Positions 45,087 to 57,317 of a stretch of 64,000 bases of DNA are shown one piece after another. How positions within the stretch are numbered: the stretch's first letter is position 1; each line of letters opens with the position of its first letter. A program made the translations under genes and the position numbers. The notes below the pieces were generated by a model. It had not been told where the DNA came from. It did not search any database and was given only the letters and a program-made list of their open reading frames with translations. This DNA is from Aquilaria yunnanensis (Eukaryota > Streptophyta > Magnoliopsida > Malvales > Thymelaeaceae), in NCBI GenBank assembly GCA_039654915.1, contig CM077594.1:16553001-16617000 (forward strand), written 5' to 3'.

Positions 45087-45994
45087 GGCCAACCACCCAT
45101 GTTTTAGCGCCGCCTAAATCAACCACTTATGTTATTTGTGAATCAAACAAACCACTAATGTTATGTTTATGTGTCAAAGAAGCCATCTTCTGTTAAGGTA
45201 TGCTGATGTGGATCCAAAGGGTTAAACGGCAAATGAATTGGCATTAGTAAAGGGAGTGTTTGTGGCTTTTATGTTAATTAGGTCCAGGAGGAAGGAAGGC
45301 CTACAAGCGCCAAGTCTTTCGAAGTCCTTCTCCCAAAAAATGCGTGATTTTGCTGTTGATCTAAGAAAGAGGAAAGAAGGGAATATATTCTATCTAGGGG
45401 GAATCAATGGTATAGGCTGAATTGCAGCAAGGAAAAGTGATTAAAAAGTGTGGTAATTGACTTTAAAAAATAAGCTTTTGTCCACGTCTTAGTTATTGTT
45501 GAATATCATATTGGTGTATTGGCTTTTTTATTCTCTTTTTTTATTCTATTGAAATAAAAGAATTCATTGTTGGTTAGTAGAATTTTACAAAGTGATAGTG
45601 GGTGTGTGTGTTTGTCGAATATAAGCCTGATTTTTGTGATTTGAAATAATGCTTATAAAAAGTGTAATTGTATAATGTTTATGAATATATGCATATAAGA
45701 AGCCAGATTTTTTCTATTTCAAATTATGCATATAAGAAACTTGATTGTATTAGTTGAATTTTTTTTTAATGAAATTATACATATAAGAAGCCTGATTTTT
45801 GTTAGTTGATCGAATCAATGTTTTGTTAGATACTTAATTTGATTTTAGTTGGTGGGAATCCAAAGATATATTTGCATGGTCAAATTCATGTGTTTGGATG
45901 TGATTGGAATGTGGAATTTATTATATGTTGTCTGTGTATTTCAGAATGGGGGACCATGAATCATTGCAAGCAGACAAAGAATGACAACTAGTGT

Positions 45995-48640
45995 ACAAGT
46001 ACAAATCATAATGGTTATTTTGAGAAAAATCCTTTTGGCTATGTTAGTGGAGAGGTGGATGTATTTGTGGTAATAGATTATTGGGATGGGTACCTTTCAT
46101 TTCTCAAATTTATTAATGAAAGGAAGTACAAAAAAGTAAGCAAAATATACTTTAAAATTAGTTGCAATGAATTGTCTACAGCAGATGACATCAGACTTGT
46201 GTAGGATGATGGGTCCACATTATACCTACTTGAGTTAGTGATGGAGATGGGTTCAGTTGAGCTATATTTAGAACATGAAGATGAGTTAGAAATATTAAAT
46301 AGAGCTGATGGGGCTGATGGAATAATAAATATAGCTTTGGAGGAATTAGAAAAACAGGTTCCGGATGTACTGCTATCCAAAGGTCCAAAAAGTTCCACCA
46401 CAAAATTAAATACTGATGGTTATAGGGACAGTGAAAGGGATGAGCAGTTCAATGATGAAGAATACATATTAGATTTTGATGACTAAACAAGAGAGAATAG
46501 GAAAATTTTGAAGTTGTTTGAATTGAAGAAAACATGGAGAAGAAGAGTGGTTGATCAGAATGTAAATGATGATGAGGAACTAGTTGAGGAAGATAAAAAT
46601 AAAGATGTCGTTTCTAATTATCATCAGGGGTTGAAGGAAATATTAGTACAAAGTTAGATAAAGATGAAGTAAATAGTGAAGAAAGAAAAGCTCATAGTGA
46701 TGGAGAGTACACTGAATATCTAGACTCAGATAATGCAGGTAATGTTGCTTCATATGATTCAAAACGTGGAGATGGTGAGCCTAATCTGAGGCTTGAAAGA
46801 AGTAAGTTTACTTACTATAATGAGAACACTAGAGTCCCTCAGTTTTGCCTTAACATGCATTTTATTGACTCTCAATAATTTAAAAAAGCTTTTGCAAAGT
46901 ACACTATAGAGACACATAAGAATGCTTACTTTAAAGTAAATGAACAAAAAAGAGTTCAAGTTTTATGCAATAGCACCTGCCCCTTCAAGGTTTGGGCCTT
47001 AGAAAATAGAAAAAAAAATAGTTGTTTCTAGATTAAGTGTTTAAGGAAAACTCATAATTGCAGACACTAGAGCAATTTGAGGCTAGTTAGTACTAAACTT
47101 ATTGTTGAAAGACTTGCTAAGGCGATTAGGAATGAGCCTTATTTATCGAACAGCTAGTTGAAGGGGTTAATTAAAGGATAGCTAAAGATCAACATGTCGA
47201 AGAACATGATGAATAGAGCAAGGGAAATTGTTAAAAAGGAAATAGCAAACAACTATAATGATGTGTTTTTATTATTTCGGGGTATGTTTCAAAGCTTCAA
47301 AAATATAATCCTACTAGTTCTTTAGTTCTTGAGGTGTAGCCTTATGTGGATGTGAGTGTTGTTATTTTTCAAAGACTTTATATTTGCTTTGATGCTTGCA
47401 ATAAGGGTTTCTTAGGTGGTTGTAGGCCAATTTTTGGTGTAGATGGCTGATTTCTAAAATGATTGGTGAAGGGAAAGATGTTAACAGTTATTGGGAAGGA
47501 TGGTAATGATCAGATGTTCCCAATAGTATGGGCTATTGTTGAGGCAGAAAACAAAGATTCTTGGACTTGGTTTTTAAAATTGTTGATGGAAGACCTTGGA
47601 ATTGAAAATGTTAGTGGATGGATGATTATTTCTAACCAGCAGAAAGTTAATCTTATTAGTATTATTTCTTTGAAGAATAATGTTACTTTTAAACTAATTA
47701 ATTACATTGTGTTCTAGAGATTACTACCAGCAATTGAGGAGTTACTTCCAAATGCTGAACATAAAAAATGTGTAAGGCACATATGTGAAAATTGGGGGAA
47801 AACATTTTGGAGATGTTCTCAAGAATCTATTCTGGAAAGCTAGAAAAAGTACTTCAATGAAAAAATTCTATAACACATTGGAAGTCATTGACAAATGGGA
47901 AAATTGCCAACGTAGACCTACTTAAAGTTGATCCAAAATACTGGTGCAAGGCATTCTTTAGATCATTCCCTTAATGTGATGTAAACCACAATAACTTATG
48001 TGAAGCTTTTAATGGAGTGAAGGCAGTGCTTGCAGCTCATCATAAGCCTCTTTACTCAATGCTTGAGGACATTAGACTATATGTAATGAAGAGGTTTGTT
48101 GAAAAGAAAAAGTTCTTGAACAGGTGGACTAATGTGTATGGGAAGATAATCCTGAATAAATTGGCTAAATCAGGAAAAAGCAGCAACAAGAAGGATGTAA
48201 GGTTTACTAGTGATGATGCTTATCAAGTTAGGAATGGTCCAAACCAGCATGCAGTTAACATAAGGTAGAAAAATTGTTCTTGCAATAGTTGGAATCTTTA
48301 TGGAATTCCTTGTTGTCATGCCATTGCTGTTATAGTTGACATAGGTGGCAACATTGAAGACTATCTTAGTCCGTGGTACAAGAAGATCAATTCTGAAATT
48401 GCATATGCAGGTTCTGTTCTATCAATTAGTGGACCAAACAATTGGGTTGTCTCAGATATGATCCATAATGTTCTACTTGAAATTAGGTCAATGCCAGATC
48501 GACCAAAAAAGAAAAGAAGAAGAGAACAAAATAAATCCAAAAGCAACACAAAGTTGTCAAAGAAAAGGCAACTGAATTAATGCTTTATATGCAAGAAGTT
48601 TGGCCACAATAAGGCAACTTGTCCAAAAAAACAGGTTACT
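45995..48640 (+). pseudogene. MULE transposase (MURA-type), broken
   Basis: Family landmarks appear in order, split by stops and shifts. A PB1-like N-terminal region (about 46000-46230, NPFGYVSGEVDVFVVIDYWD) is followed by an acidic linker (46238-46640). The DBD_Tnp_Mut domain (about 46860-47150) has AFAKYTIETHKNAYFKVNE and CPFKVWAL. The MULE catalytic domain (about 47400-47900) has GKDGNDQMFPIVWAIVEAEN and DSWTWFLKLLMEDL. A SWIM zinc finger (about 48270-48350) has CSCNSWNLYGIPCCHAIAV, and a C-terminal CCHC knuckle CFICKKFGHNKATC lies at about 48579-48625. The protein would bind the TIRs and cut out the element; this copy cannot be made whole. Confidence 0.9.
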
Positions 48641-50004
48641 ACTAAAATCATGTGTGTATTACTTGAGATATTTATTTCTTTTTATCATAGTGAAAGAAAG
48701 TGGAGGGAGTGCTAGAAGCTCAACTGATATACCACATAGATCACCAAGAAGGCCAAAGAAAAGTGCCACAAGTATCATTCCTAGGCAGAAAAAAATAACT
48801 ATTGTCCCACTTGCTATAAGTTTTCCTCAAGTTTTTTTATTTATATTAGATTAGGATGTGAGTAATATTAAATGAGTATCTTGCAATTTTCTGTATTATG
48901 TAGGTAGGAAGGCCCGGAAGCATACTATTGGATACATTAGTTTCTAGTTAAACTAGTACTCCAAATTCAGGTGCCATATTTTGTGTTTTGATCTAATATA
49001 TATAATTAGAACCACTGTTAAATTTTCTATGTCATTTATAGATCAAGAAAAATAATGGTGGCTCTAAGACAATTTTCTTATCTTGCCCTGTTCAGCTTGG
49101 TGGTAGCTTAGCATCAAGGTGGTTTTCATCAGGTGCCACATTTTAAAGGAAAATATAGGCAGTGAGACAAATGTACTCCATGCCACCTTCTTCGTCAGCT
49201 AAATAGTCACAACAGCCCCCAAATGCTTTTAATCAATAGTAGTGGAGAGCATAATATCTTGGTTGGGAAGACTTTTTTGATATAGTTCTTATTTTGTTAC
49301 AATGGTATTCTAGGCCATAAACAATGGCTCTACTTTTGCAATCCAAAGTAAACAGTAATCATATTACATTGAAGAAGATGTTAGTTCAGTGACTATGTTT
49401 GAGATGCCTTTCAGTGAAGATCCTTTTTTTAGAAAAGCTGGTTAGTTTTGTGAATTTAGTTGTAATTTATTTTCCTGTTGAATTTTGGTGGCTCACTAGG
49501 TAGAATCCTCTGTTTAGTGTCCAATCTTATTGTAAATTATTTGGTGCAATGCAGCAAGTGCAAGTTCAAGTCATGGTGTATTTCTTGTGTAACACAAAGC
49601 ATGTTTATGAGGAATCAATGGTACATTAAGCAGTAGTTAAGTTCAGCATTTTACAGTCCTTATGTAGAGGGCATATTGCTTTTTTGGTATCCTACAAACA
49701 AGTTCTAGCATACACATTCCAACAACCTCATTCTCACTTACATAATGCAAAAGGTTAATGTAGTAAACTCAACAGAAGGTATATCTGAAATAGAGAACAA
49801 AACATTTCATTCATAACCATTTTTATCCACATTACAAAATTCATAACCCTTACATTGGCATTATCCTAATCCACATTACAAAAACCATAACCCTTACGCT
49901 ACCAATTTGTAGCAAACTCAATACCTAACCAACATATTATTTCGGCACCATCAACAACAGTCCAACCACAACAACAAAGGAAAATCCATTAAACAATAAA
50001 CTCA
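48641..50004. other. MULE interior without recognised genes
   Basis: AT-rich spacer between the two convergent MULE genes. No domain seen. Confidence 0.5.
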
Positions 50005-50011
50005 TAATCAT

Positions 50012-50371
50012 TCATTCCCTTGCTCTTAGTAACACACCCTCAAGTTTATCTACTTTCACGCACAAATGGTTAACAGAAACAAACAACTCATTTTTCTTTA
50101 TGTCAGTATGTCTCTTCAAACCATCCCAAGCTGCCTCATTCTTTCCTAAACATTATTCAGCCATGTTCTTTTGTACCCTTGTTTGCATCATGTCCTTAGG
50201 AAAACACCAGTCCCAAAAACCACATTTCTTCTCAGTACAAGTGTAGTACAACTTGTCTGGATTTTTCTTAGATTTAGAGATCTTCACAACAACTCTACGT
50301 CCACAACCACATATCTTGTTTTCATACAGTTGCCGTTGAATTCCAGTGTAATTCACACTACTAAAAGACAT
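50012..50371 (-). pseudogene. GRF-type zinc-finger protein of the MULE
   Basis: From the ATG at 50371 the minus strand reads MSFSSVNYTGIQRQL then CGCGRRVVVKISKSKKNPDK and YYTCTEKKCGFWDWC, a textbook GRF zinc finger (Cys pair, basic strand, C-x4-C, aromatic, C). A TAA at 50153-50155 follows NMAE. The same frame then stays open to a stop at 50012 and has the coiled-coil character usual for plant GRF proteins (a KVDKLEGVLL phrase). So either a 72-residue protein is made or the gene carries one nonsense mutation. It points toward the transposase gene. The same finger occurs in the neighbouring element at 51462. GRF fingers bind single-stranded nucleic acid in better-known proteins; a role in transposition is only an inference. 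Confidence 0.75.
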
Positions 50372-51461
50372 TATGCACAGATAGATATCAAATTCTGGCC
50401 TTGCATTTCGCCTAACCAAAACAAAACAATTCAAGACAAATTAGTTATAGTAGAATCGAAGAGAAGAGAAGAAAAAAAAAGGTACATATGCGCAGACATC
50501 ATCTTTAACCCAATACAATCCAATCATCATTGCTTGTTTTCAAAACCAGATGTGAATCAACACCCGATGGGGCATCAATTCTCCACCATAACCAAAATCC
50601 CTAAAATTTACCTAAACCCTAAATTAAAACCATGCAAAAATCAAGTTCAAGTCTTACCTGATTCTTGATTCTAGAATGACAATCTGCAACCTTGGAATCC
50701 ACACTCCTTGCTATGTAAAACCTAATATTCTCTGGTTAGATATCCTCTTGCCCAAAACCTCTTTGTTCTTCTAAACCATTTGCTCGTTTTCTGTTATGCC
50801 GAGCCTCTGTTCGTCTAATTTTTTTTTCTTTTAACAGGCTCTGTTTTTCTAATCCTTCTTGTTTTATATTATGCCATCGTGTCACCTGGTTGCCACCTAA
50901 GCCAACATAAACAGAATATACTTTGTGTCACACAAAATATTCTAACGTTGGAAGGCAGAATGGGCATATGGCTCTGTTTCAAAACTTGGGTGGTTTATTT
51001 GATTCACAAATAACATGAGTGTTAATTTGGGCCACGCTAAAACATGGGTGTTTTTTTCATGATTTTTGCCTTTTTTTCTCGTAAGACCTAAGTTTCTTAA
51101 AGTGCTATAGAACCCCGAAACTTTACCCACTCATACAAGTAAGTTGGTCCTTGAACTTTAACTCGAACATCAGTAACCCTCAAACTTTCAAATTTAGTTC
51201 ATTTTAATCCAGCAGCTGATGGAAGTTAGAATGTGCACACACATGACTCCAATTCTGTTGATCGTTTGCTAAGTGGATACGTGCTTTGATTTCATCAATC
51301 ATTAAAAATGTATAGTACATGTTGCTCCATCTGGAAAACTTTCTTACTAAAAAACCTTTGCAATTCACGACAAAATCCGTTTAAAAAAATCTAGGAATTT
51401 TGAAATTGAAGTTGAGTTGGATAAATTTATACAATTTATGGAGTATTTTGGTTGAGAGAAG

Positions 51462-51880
51462 ATGTCGAGTGCATCAAATAGTTCTGAGCTGTAGAGGAAA
51501 TTCGCAAGTGAAGAATTGATTTATCATCAATGTAGATGCAAATTATCTATCATCAGTAAGAGGGCATGGACAAAGCTAAAGAATGTTGGCAGAAGTTATC
51601 ATGAATGTGTGACATATAAGGTTCATTGATTTATTTTTTTTTCCTAAACTAGTTTGACTTCATGTTGATGGCTAGACTTCTATGTTGTTTGTGTTAATTG
51701 ATTATAAATAAATGGACGTGGGTGTGATTTTTTCAAATGGATCAATGGACAAGTTGACAAGCTTGCAAGAAATGCTATACAGGAGTTGTTGATATTAATT
51801 ATAAAGGTAGAATATGAAAGTGAAAATCTAAGGATGTAATTAGCTAGAACTGAAATGGCGTCAACAGAATATGATTGCCT
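51462..51880 (+). pseudogene. GRF zinc-finger gene of the second MULE, two exons
   Basis: From the ATG at 51462 the frame has an early stop (codon 11), then ELIYHQCRCKLSIISKRAWT and a GRSYHECVTYK phrase. After a probable intron (about 51621-51724) it continues CDFFKWINGQVDKLARNAIQ. The Cys/aromatic pattern fits a GRF finger with its C-terminal Phe-Phe-Lys-Trp turn. Confidence 0.6.
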
Positions 51881-52897
51881 ATGTAGTTGACTAATTGTGA
51901 TGATCGAATCAAGGAGCTTTGAAGGAGGTTAAAAGGTGTTATCTAGAAACACAAAGGCAACCATAAGCAACCATAATCACATATTAATCTAATTAACATA
52001 ACCAGAAGCACAAAGTCAAATTTTGATATTTAACATGACTTTACACAATCAATTGTCTACAAAGATAAAGCATTAATAAACTGATTTTGCAAAATCAACT
52101 TCATATTGACATAAATTTATTAGTCAATCTTTCCTACATCAACAAAAGTTCCATTGCTAACATAAGTTCCTTCCATCAAATAAAGTATACATCATTCCAT
52201 TATTGAAAGTAGTTGCAACAATTTATCACAAAATACTAGCATAATCTATTTCTATTGGAAGTCTAAGTTGCATTAATATAGATAAAATAAATTAGCATTA
52301 CGTATGTAAACATTAAACTAAGGTGCTCAAGTTGTTATTGTAATTAGCTTTATGCATTGATATAAAAGAAGTAAATCAATTATCATAATGCCTACAAACT
52401 AGTTTTTATTGAAAGAAGTTACCATTATAATTAAGGAACGAAATCAATCAAATAGTAAGTTACTTGATTCCTTTGAGGATTCTGATGCAGGTAGTCATTG
52501 TAAAAATTTTGATAATGAAAATAAGGAGAAGTGTTGCATGATATACAAACCTATATGGCCAAAGTATTATGAGAATGCACGGATGTGTAATTTTTTCATA
52601 AATAGAGTAATTTGCAATACTAATCCTAGGCATTAATGGAGCTATGGTTACTCCACCCTGACAATCTATTAATATACCAATTGTCTAGGTTACTCATTTA
52701 TCTCCCTTAATTTTTGTTTGAACACAATACCTATATAAAGCTAAGTATATCATAACATACCTTTATTGAAATGTGCTTAATTTGCAAATCAGGGTTACAA
52801 ATGAGCTAGGAAAAATTAATATAGAATATGTGTGTATACAAACCCATAAAAATCTATACAATGAATGTTAGGCAAAAGCTTACTACTCAGCCCTGCA

Positions 52898-53360
52898 TCA
52901 ACATGCTTGAAAATGCTCATTTAACATTTTTTTTGCCTCAGTAAGCTCACAATCTTCATTAGATTGTAGTGAAAGATTGAGTATGCTCAGTTGCTCATCA
53001 CGCTCAACATCAAGGTCCATACCATAATCACACTCACAGTTATCTTCTTCTAGATATTCATTAACAGCATCATCATTGTGTTTAACATTAATGTTAATAT
53101 TACCATGTTTCACTTCATGTTTTATCATGCCCTTTATGCGTGTATCATTATGTATGACATGTAAACCACAATTAAAACACATTTTAGGCACCATATAATA
53201 AATATTCTTGATATCCTTAACCTTGCAACCCAATTCCTTTAATACATCTAACAAGTACCAATATGATATCATATCATCCTCGTACTACTTAGAACATGTT
53301 TTATAATCAATATATGCATTCTTTTGTCCTCCTTCATATGTACCACCATAATACATGATA
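52898..53360 (-). pseudogene. N-terminal (PB1-like) part of a MULE transposase
   Basis: An open frame at 53272-52898 begins MISYWYLLDVLKELGCKVKD then YYMVPKMCFNCGLHVIHND and continues into an acidic linker. Upstream in the same strand lies YYGGTYEGGQKNAYID before a stop. This is the PB1-like start of plant MULE transposases (gradient, then YYKVP and GL..L.ND motifs). The DNA-binding and catalytic domains that should follow are missing. Confidence 0.65.
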
Positions 53361-53880
53361 ACTGTAAATACCCATATTATAAATTGATTACTACATAATA
53401 ATAAAATTGGGTACCTTTAGTTCCTTGTCAATACTCTAACAATATCATTGAGATTTCTTTTCACTTTCGATTGTTGCCCTTCTTTTGTCACCCACTGATT
53501 CTAGTTCCACTATTTGTTGTCTCTTTTTTTTTTTTTTTTTACTTTATTTACTACGTTTAATCAAATAAAAGAAATGATCTTCTAAATAAAGAGATAAAGG
53601 ACTAATTGTGCCCCTTTTCCCACCAAACAAATAAAAAGATTTAGTCTCTCTTGTTCCAACACTCTTAACAACAAAATGAGCCATATTACCTTTTTAGTTA
53701 ACCGAATCTAACATTGTTAGAGTCACATGGGCGCACATGCTAACTTCTGTCAGCTACTGAACTAAAATGAGCTGAGATCAAAAGCTTGAGGGATGCTGCT
53801 ATCCGAGTTAACGTTCAATGACCAACTCTACCAAGTTAATAAAGTTTGGGGGCTTTTAGCCAAAAAATAAATAGGAATTT

Positions 53881-54289
53881 GCAAAAATCCCCTGTAGTTT
53901 CACCTAACCTGCATTTTACACTATTTTTGTTAAAAGCATACACTTTACGAATTGTTATTTTTATATTATCTGATAATAACTTTTGCAATCCTAATTTAAA
54001 CTATTTGATAACTATGTTCTAGTGGTTCAATTTTTACAATTAAATAAGATTTGGAAATATTAGTTTATATTTACAAAGAGAAAAAAATTAATAATTTAAA
54101 ATGTCTATTGCATGTAAAAAATATTTGAAAGATTAAAATTAGTAGAAGATGACTATCATACCGTTCAAATTAAGATTTTAGAAATCGTTATTGGACAATG
54201 TAAAAGTAATGGGTCCAGTATATGATTTCAAAAATAAATAGATAAAATGTAGATTAGACCAAACTACAAAGTGATTTTGTGATTTTGCC
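53881..54289. mobile_element. MITE with long inverted repeats, related to 41308-41723
   Basis: The left end GCAAAAATCCCCTGTAGTTT and the reversed right end GGCAAAATCACAAAATCACT lead into about 170-bp inverted repeats. The inner part shares the 'tctgata.ta.cttttg' and 'aaccatcttctag'-type wording of the other MITE. No clean target duplicate. Confidence 0.65.
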
Positions 54290-54697
54290 TTACATAACAT
54301 ATGAAATGGTTAGCCAAAGTGTGTTTTTTAAACAAAAGGAACCAACTGTATTTTGCCCCAAATCTTACGGGTTTTAAACCAATATGGTTAAGATTTATTA
54401 ACCTTACAAGTGTAATTTGATCCGTTTCCCTACACTAATGGGGATAGATCCAGTCTTCCCCTACAGCCTTTTTTTTTCGATTGGATTGTTGTTGAGCCCG
54501 AAAATAAAAAATGAAAATTGACCCCTTTGCTAGTGGAGCTAGGGTGACTGATATGAGACATAATTGAAATACTGGCAGTGGCAGAGGGGGAAAAAAAAGT
54601 AGTAAGAAACTGTGGATCCCATGGGATTTATTAACATCAAATATTAAAATGGAAATCGAGAAAAATCGAGCCCCCTTAGTCGGGGGGCGCTCTATCT

Positions 54698-54707
54698 AGA
54701 AACTTCG
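54698..54707. promoter_or_regulatory. Heat-shock element-like site, AGAAACTTCG
   Basis: A perfect nGAAnnTTCn unit about 220 bp upstream of the DnaJ ATG, in an otherwise AT-rich region. Confidence 0.45.
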
Positions 54708-54737
54708 ACACCCATCTGGCGTCACTCGCTCTACTAC

Positions 54738-54747
54738 ATTCCAGAAG
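54738..54747. promoter_or_regulatory. Heat-shock element-like site, ATTCCAGAAG
   Basis: A perfect nTTCnnGAAn unit about 180 bp upstream of the DnaJ ATG. Two such units within 50 bp suggest heat-shock-factor control. Confidence 0.45.
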
Positions 54748-54928
54748 TCAGTGGTCTCCTCTTTTCTTTCTAATTAATCATCACAAGCACAGCCTTCTCA
54801 CCCAAATCATTCGACGAAAATTAAAAAAAAAAAAAAAAACTATACTTGGAATTGCTAAAGCTTGAATTTTCCTATATCAAAGCAACCAGAGGCAAGGAGG
54901 GCGATCTGGAAATCCGAAAGAAGTAACT

Positions 54929-56820
54929 ATGGGTGTGGATTACTACAAAATTTTGCAAGTCGATAGGAGTGCGAAAGATGATGATTTGAAGAAGGCGTAC
55001 CGGAAGCTTGCCATGAAGTGGCACCCTGATAAGAACCCCAACAATAAGAAGGAAGCTGAGGCTAAATTCAAGCAGGTTTCCGAGGCTTACGAGGTTAGAT
55101 CTTTATGTTTCTTTTCATCTGTTTTTGTTTTAGCTTCTGCTGCTCTATGTATTACGGTCTGGACTCTGGAATTAGAAGTGACATTTTGTTTCTGGGTTTC
55201 TCTGGTTGATAGGAATCTGTTCGATTGTATGATTGTCGAATACGTACCTGGATCCCTTCGAATTGTAACCTAGTTCTTAAAATTTGAAGACTTACTTCAG
55301 TGGAATTAGAATTTTATGAGTTATAGGTTGTTATAGGTTGTGGTGTGTAACATATCTTGTTAATGTATGGGGGTCCAGGTGCTTAGTGATCCCCAGAAGA
55401 GAGCAATCTATGATCAGTACGGTGAGGAAGGGCTTAAAGGCGTGCCACCTCCAGATGCTGGCGGCCCTGGCGGAGCAACCTTCTTCCAAACTGGTGAAGG
55501 TCCCAATGTACAGTTTAGGTTCAATCCCAGGAGCGCGGATGACATTTTCGAGGAGTTCTTCGGTTTCCCTAGCCCGTTCGGCGGCATGGGAGGCGTAGGG
55601 ATGCCAGGTGGCATGAGAGGTGGCTCAAGGACCTTTAGTAGTATGTTTGGTGATGATATATTCTCTTCATTTGGTGAAGGTCATCCAATGAGTCAGGGTC
55701 CTCGGAAAGCTCCCCCGATTGAGAATCAGTTGCCTTGTACTCTTGAAGAGTTGTACAAGGGAACCACCAAAAAGATGAAGATTTCGAGGGAGATTGCTGA
55801 TGCTAGTGGGTGAGTGTTCTTTCTAAATGCTCCTGTTGTTATTCTATCACTGAATGCTGTGTTTTTGAAGTCTTTTTGGTTCTGTATTTGATTATCTTGC
55901 GAATATTGTCGTCTCTAGCTTATCTTTTTGCTTGTCATCAATTGTTTGTTGAAGGCCCCGTATGGCATTAGCCTTAGCTTTAGAGTTTAAAAAGGCTATC
56001 TAATGGTAGCTTATAGTGTTTGTATTAGCATTTTAATCTTGGTTGTTGATAAATCATCAGAAACAATTCCCAAATAGACCTGACATCGGATTTGGGAGGC
56101 TTCTGTTTACAACCAATCTGTGTACATGTTTCTTTTATTCCATCTAAGGATATAAAAGAGTAACAATTACTAGTTGGTCCAGGCTGATGAACTCTAATTT
56201 AGAAGCGTGATAGTTGTGATGAAGGCTTCTTGATGTTATTCATGACTTAAATCATTATGCAGGCATTTTTGTTTGGATGTGTCTCAGTTCCTCCTCCTCT
56301 GCTTTCTTTTTTAATCTGATGTCAGGTTATGCTGTTTCCTGTTAATTCTTGTGATTCTTACTGTGCCAATCTGGTGTGTAGGAGAACCCTGCCTGTGGAG
56401 GAAATTCTAACAATCGACATAAAGCCCGGTTGGAAAAAAGGAACAAAAATCACCTTCCCGGAGAAGGGCAATGAGCAACCAAATGTCGTTCCTGCAGATC
56501 TTGTCTTTGTAATTGATGAAAAACCGCACAGTGTATTCACACGGGAGGGCAATGACCTTGTTGTGACACAGAGGATATCTCTTGCCGAAGCACTTACAGG
56601 TTATACAGTCAATCTCAAGACGTTGGATGGAAGAACCATCACCATCCCAGTCAACAATGTGATCAATCCGGACTATGAGGAGGTGGTCCCAAATGAAGGT
56701 ATGCCGCTACCAAAACAACCATCAAAGAGAGGTAACCTGAGGATCAAGTTCAATATCAAGTTCCCGATGAGGCTTACCGCGGAGCAGAAAGCTGGGATCA
56801 GGAAACTGCTGTCGGCGTAG
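54929..56820 (+). CDS. Type II (DNAJB-class) J-domain co-chaperone, three exons, 344 aa
   Basis: Exons 54929-55093, 55379-55809 and 56382-56820 have GT-AG borders and join in frame (165 + 431 + 439 nt). Residues 1-68 are the J domain, with HPD at 32-34 in KWHPDKNP, which stimulates the ATPase of Hsp70. A Gly/Phe-rich linker follows (about 85-160: [20 protein letters not shown] then [15 protein letters not shown]). The rest is the DnaJ C-terminal substrate-binding region ([20 protein letters not shown] near its start, ending GIRKLLSA). No Cys-rich zinc finger lies between linker and C-terminal domain, making it type II like animal DNAJB1 and its plant cytosolic relatives. The start has a good context (A at -3, G at +4). 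Two heat-shock-like sites lie upstream. It appears fully intact, with host-like codon usage. Confidence 0.96.
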
Positions 56821-57086
56821 TCTGGAGGTTGTGGATGCTGATGAATGGGAATTGCGTCTTGTGAATATACTTCTCTGAGGAAGGGTGAGGCCAAGTGTGA
56901 TGCTGTAGTATTAATTGTCTTGTATCTTGTATGGCCAGAGCAATAGATTTTGCAATTTGAAAGGAATAAAAAGTTTTACAGGGCTATGACCAGGATTTAC
57001 AGCGGTAAGGGGGAGCAGGATGAAAAGTGTGAGTGTGATCAGGGTTTTTAACAAGTATAAATTTATGATTAACATATAAAATACTA
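56821..57086 (+). other. DnaJ 3' untranslated region and flank
   Basis: Contains AATAAA-like words (GGAATAAAAAG near 56962) that could serve for polyadenylation. Confidence 0.5.
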
Positions 57087-57317
57087 GTCTCTCCGTTTCA
57101 AAAGTTTTGATACATTTGACTTTTTGTTGTATTTTGATTTAATTTTATTCATATTATTGTTTGTTAAAAAAAATTAAAAAAAATATTTAAAAATTACATG
57201 TTTTGAATTATCATTCATATACCAAGATTTTTTATTTATATATTAAAATGTTAAAAATAAAAAATTTTAAATTAATTGTCAAAAACAAATAAAACAAAAC
57301 TTTTGGGACGGATGGAG
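57087..57317. mobile_element. Stowaway-like (Tc1/mariner) MITE, 231 bp
   Basis: The left end TCTCTCCGTTTCAAAAGTTT and the right end (reversed CTCCATCCGTCCCAAAAGTT) match the Stowaway-type CTCCGTCCCAAAA terminus. TA dinucleotides flank both ends (57085-57086, 57318-57319). AT-rich interior. Confidence 0.85.

Larger units (their letters stand above)
45087..51070 (+). mobile_element. Full-length Mutator-like element (5984 bp) with TIRs and 10-bp target duplication
   Basis: The left end (GGCCAACCACCCATGTTTTA) and reversed right end (GGCAAAAATCATG... then ACACCCATGTTTTAGCG) align as terminal inverted repeats of about 80-90 bp sharing CATGTTATTTGTGAATCAAA. The direct duplicate TTTTTTTCTC flanks both ends. 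The interior has a plus-strand MURA-type transposase pseudogene and, near the right end on the opposite strand, a GRF zinc-finger gene. It lies just upstream of the 44551-45009 ORF. Confidence 0.92.
51103..53861. mobile_element. Second, internally deleted Mutator-like element (2.76 kb), mirror image of the first
   Basis: The left end (51103-51245) and the reverse complement of the right end (53715-53861) align over about 140 bp: ACCCCGAAACTTTA against GCCCCCAAACTTTA, then AGTTGGTC, TTAACTCG and GAAGTTAG.ATGTGC. I found no matching target duplicate. The interior retains the N-terminal part of a MULE transposase (minus strand, right side) and a GRF zinc finger (plus strand, left side). It starts only 33 bp after the first MULE. 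Confidence 0.75.

Noticed and set aside
49540..49600. tRNA-like B-box (AGTTCAAGTC) near 49565
   Set aside because: No cloverleaf could be drawn around it and no A-box lies at the right distance.
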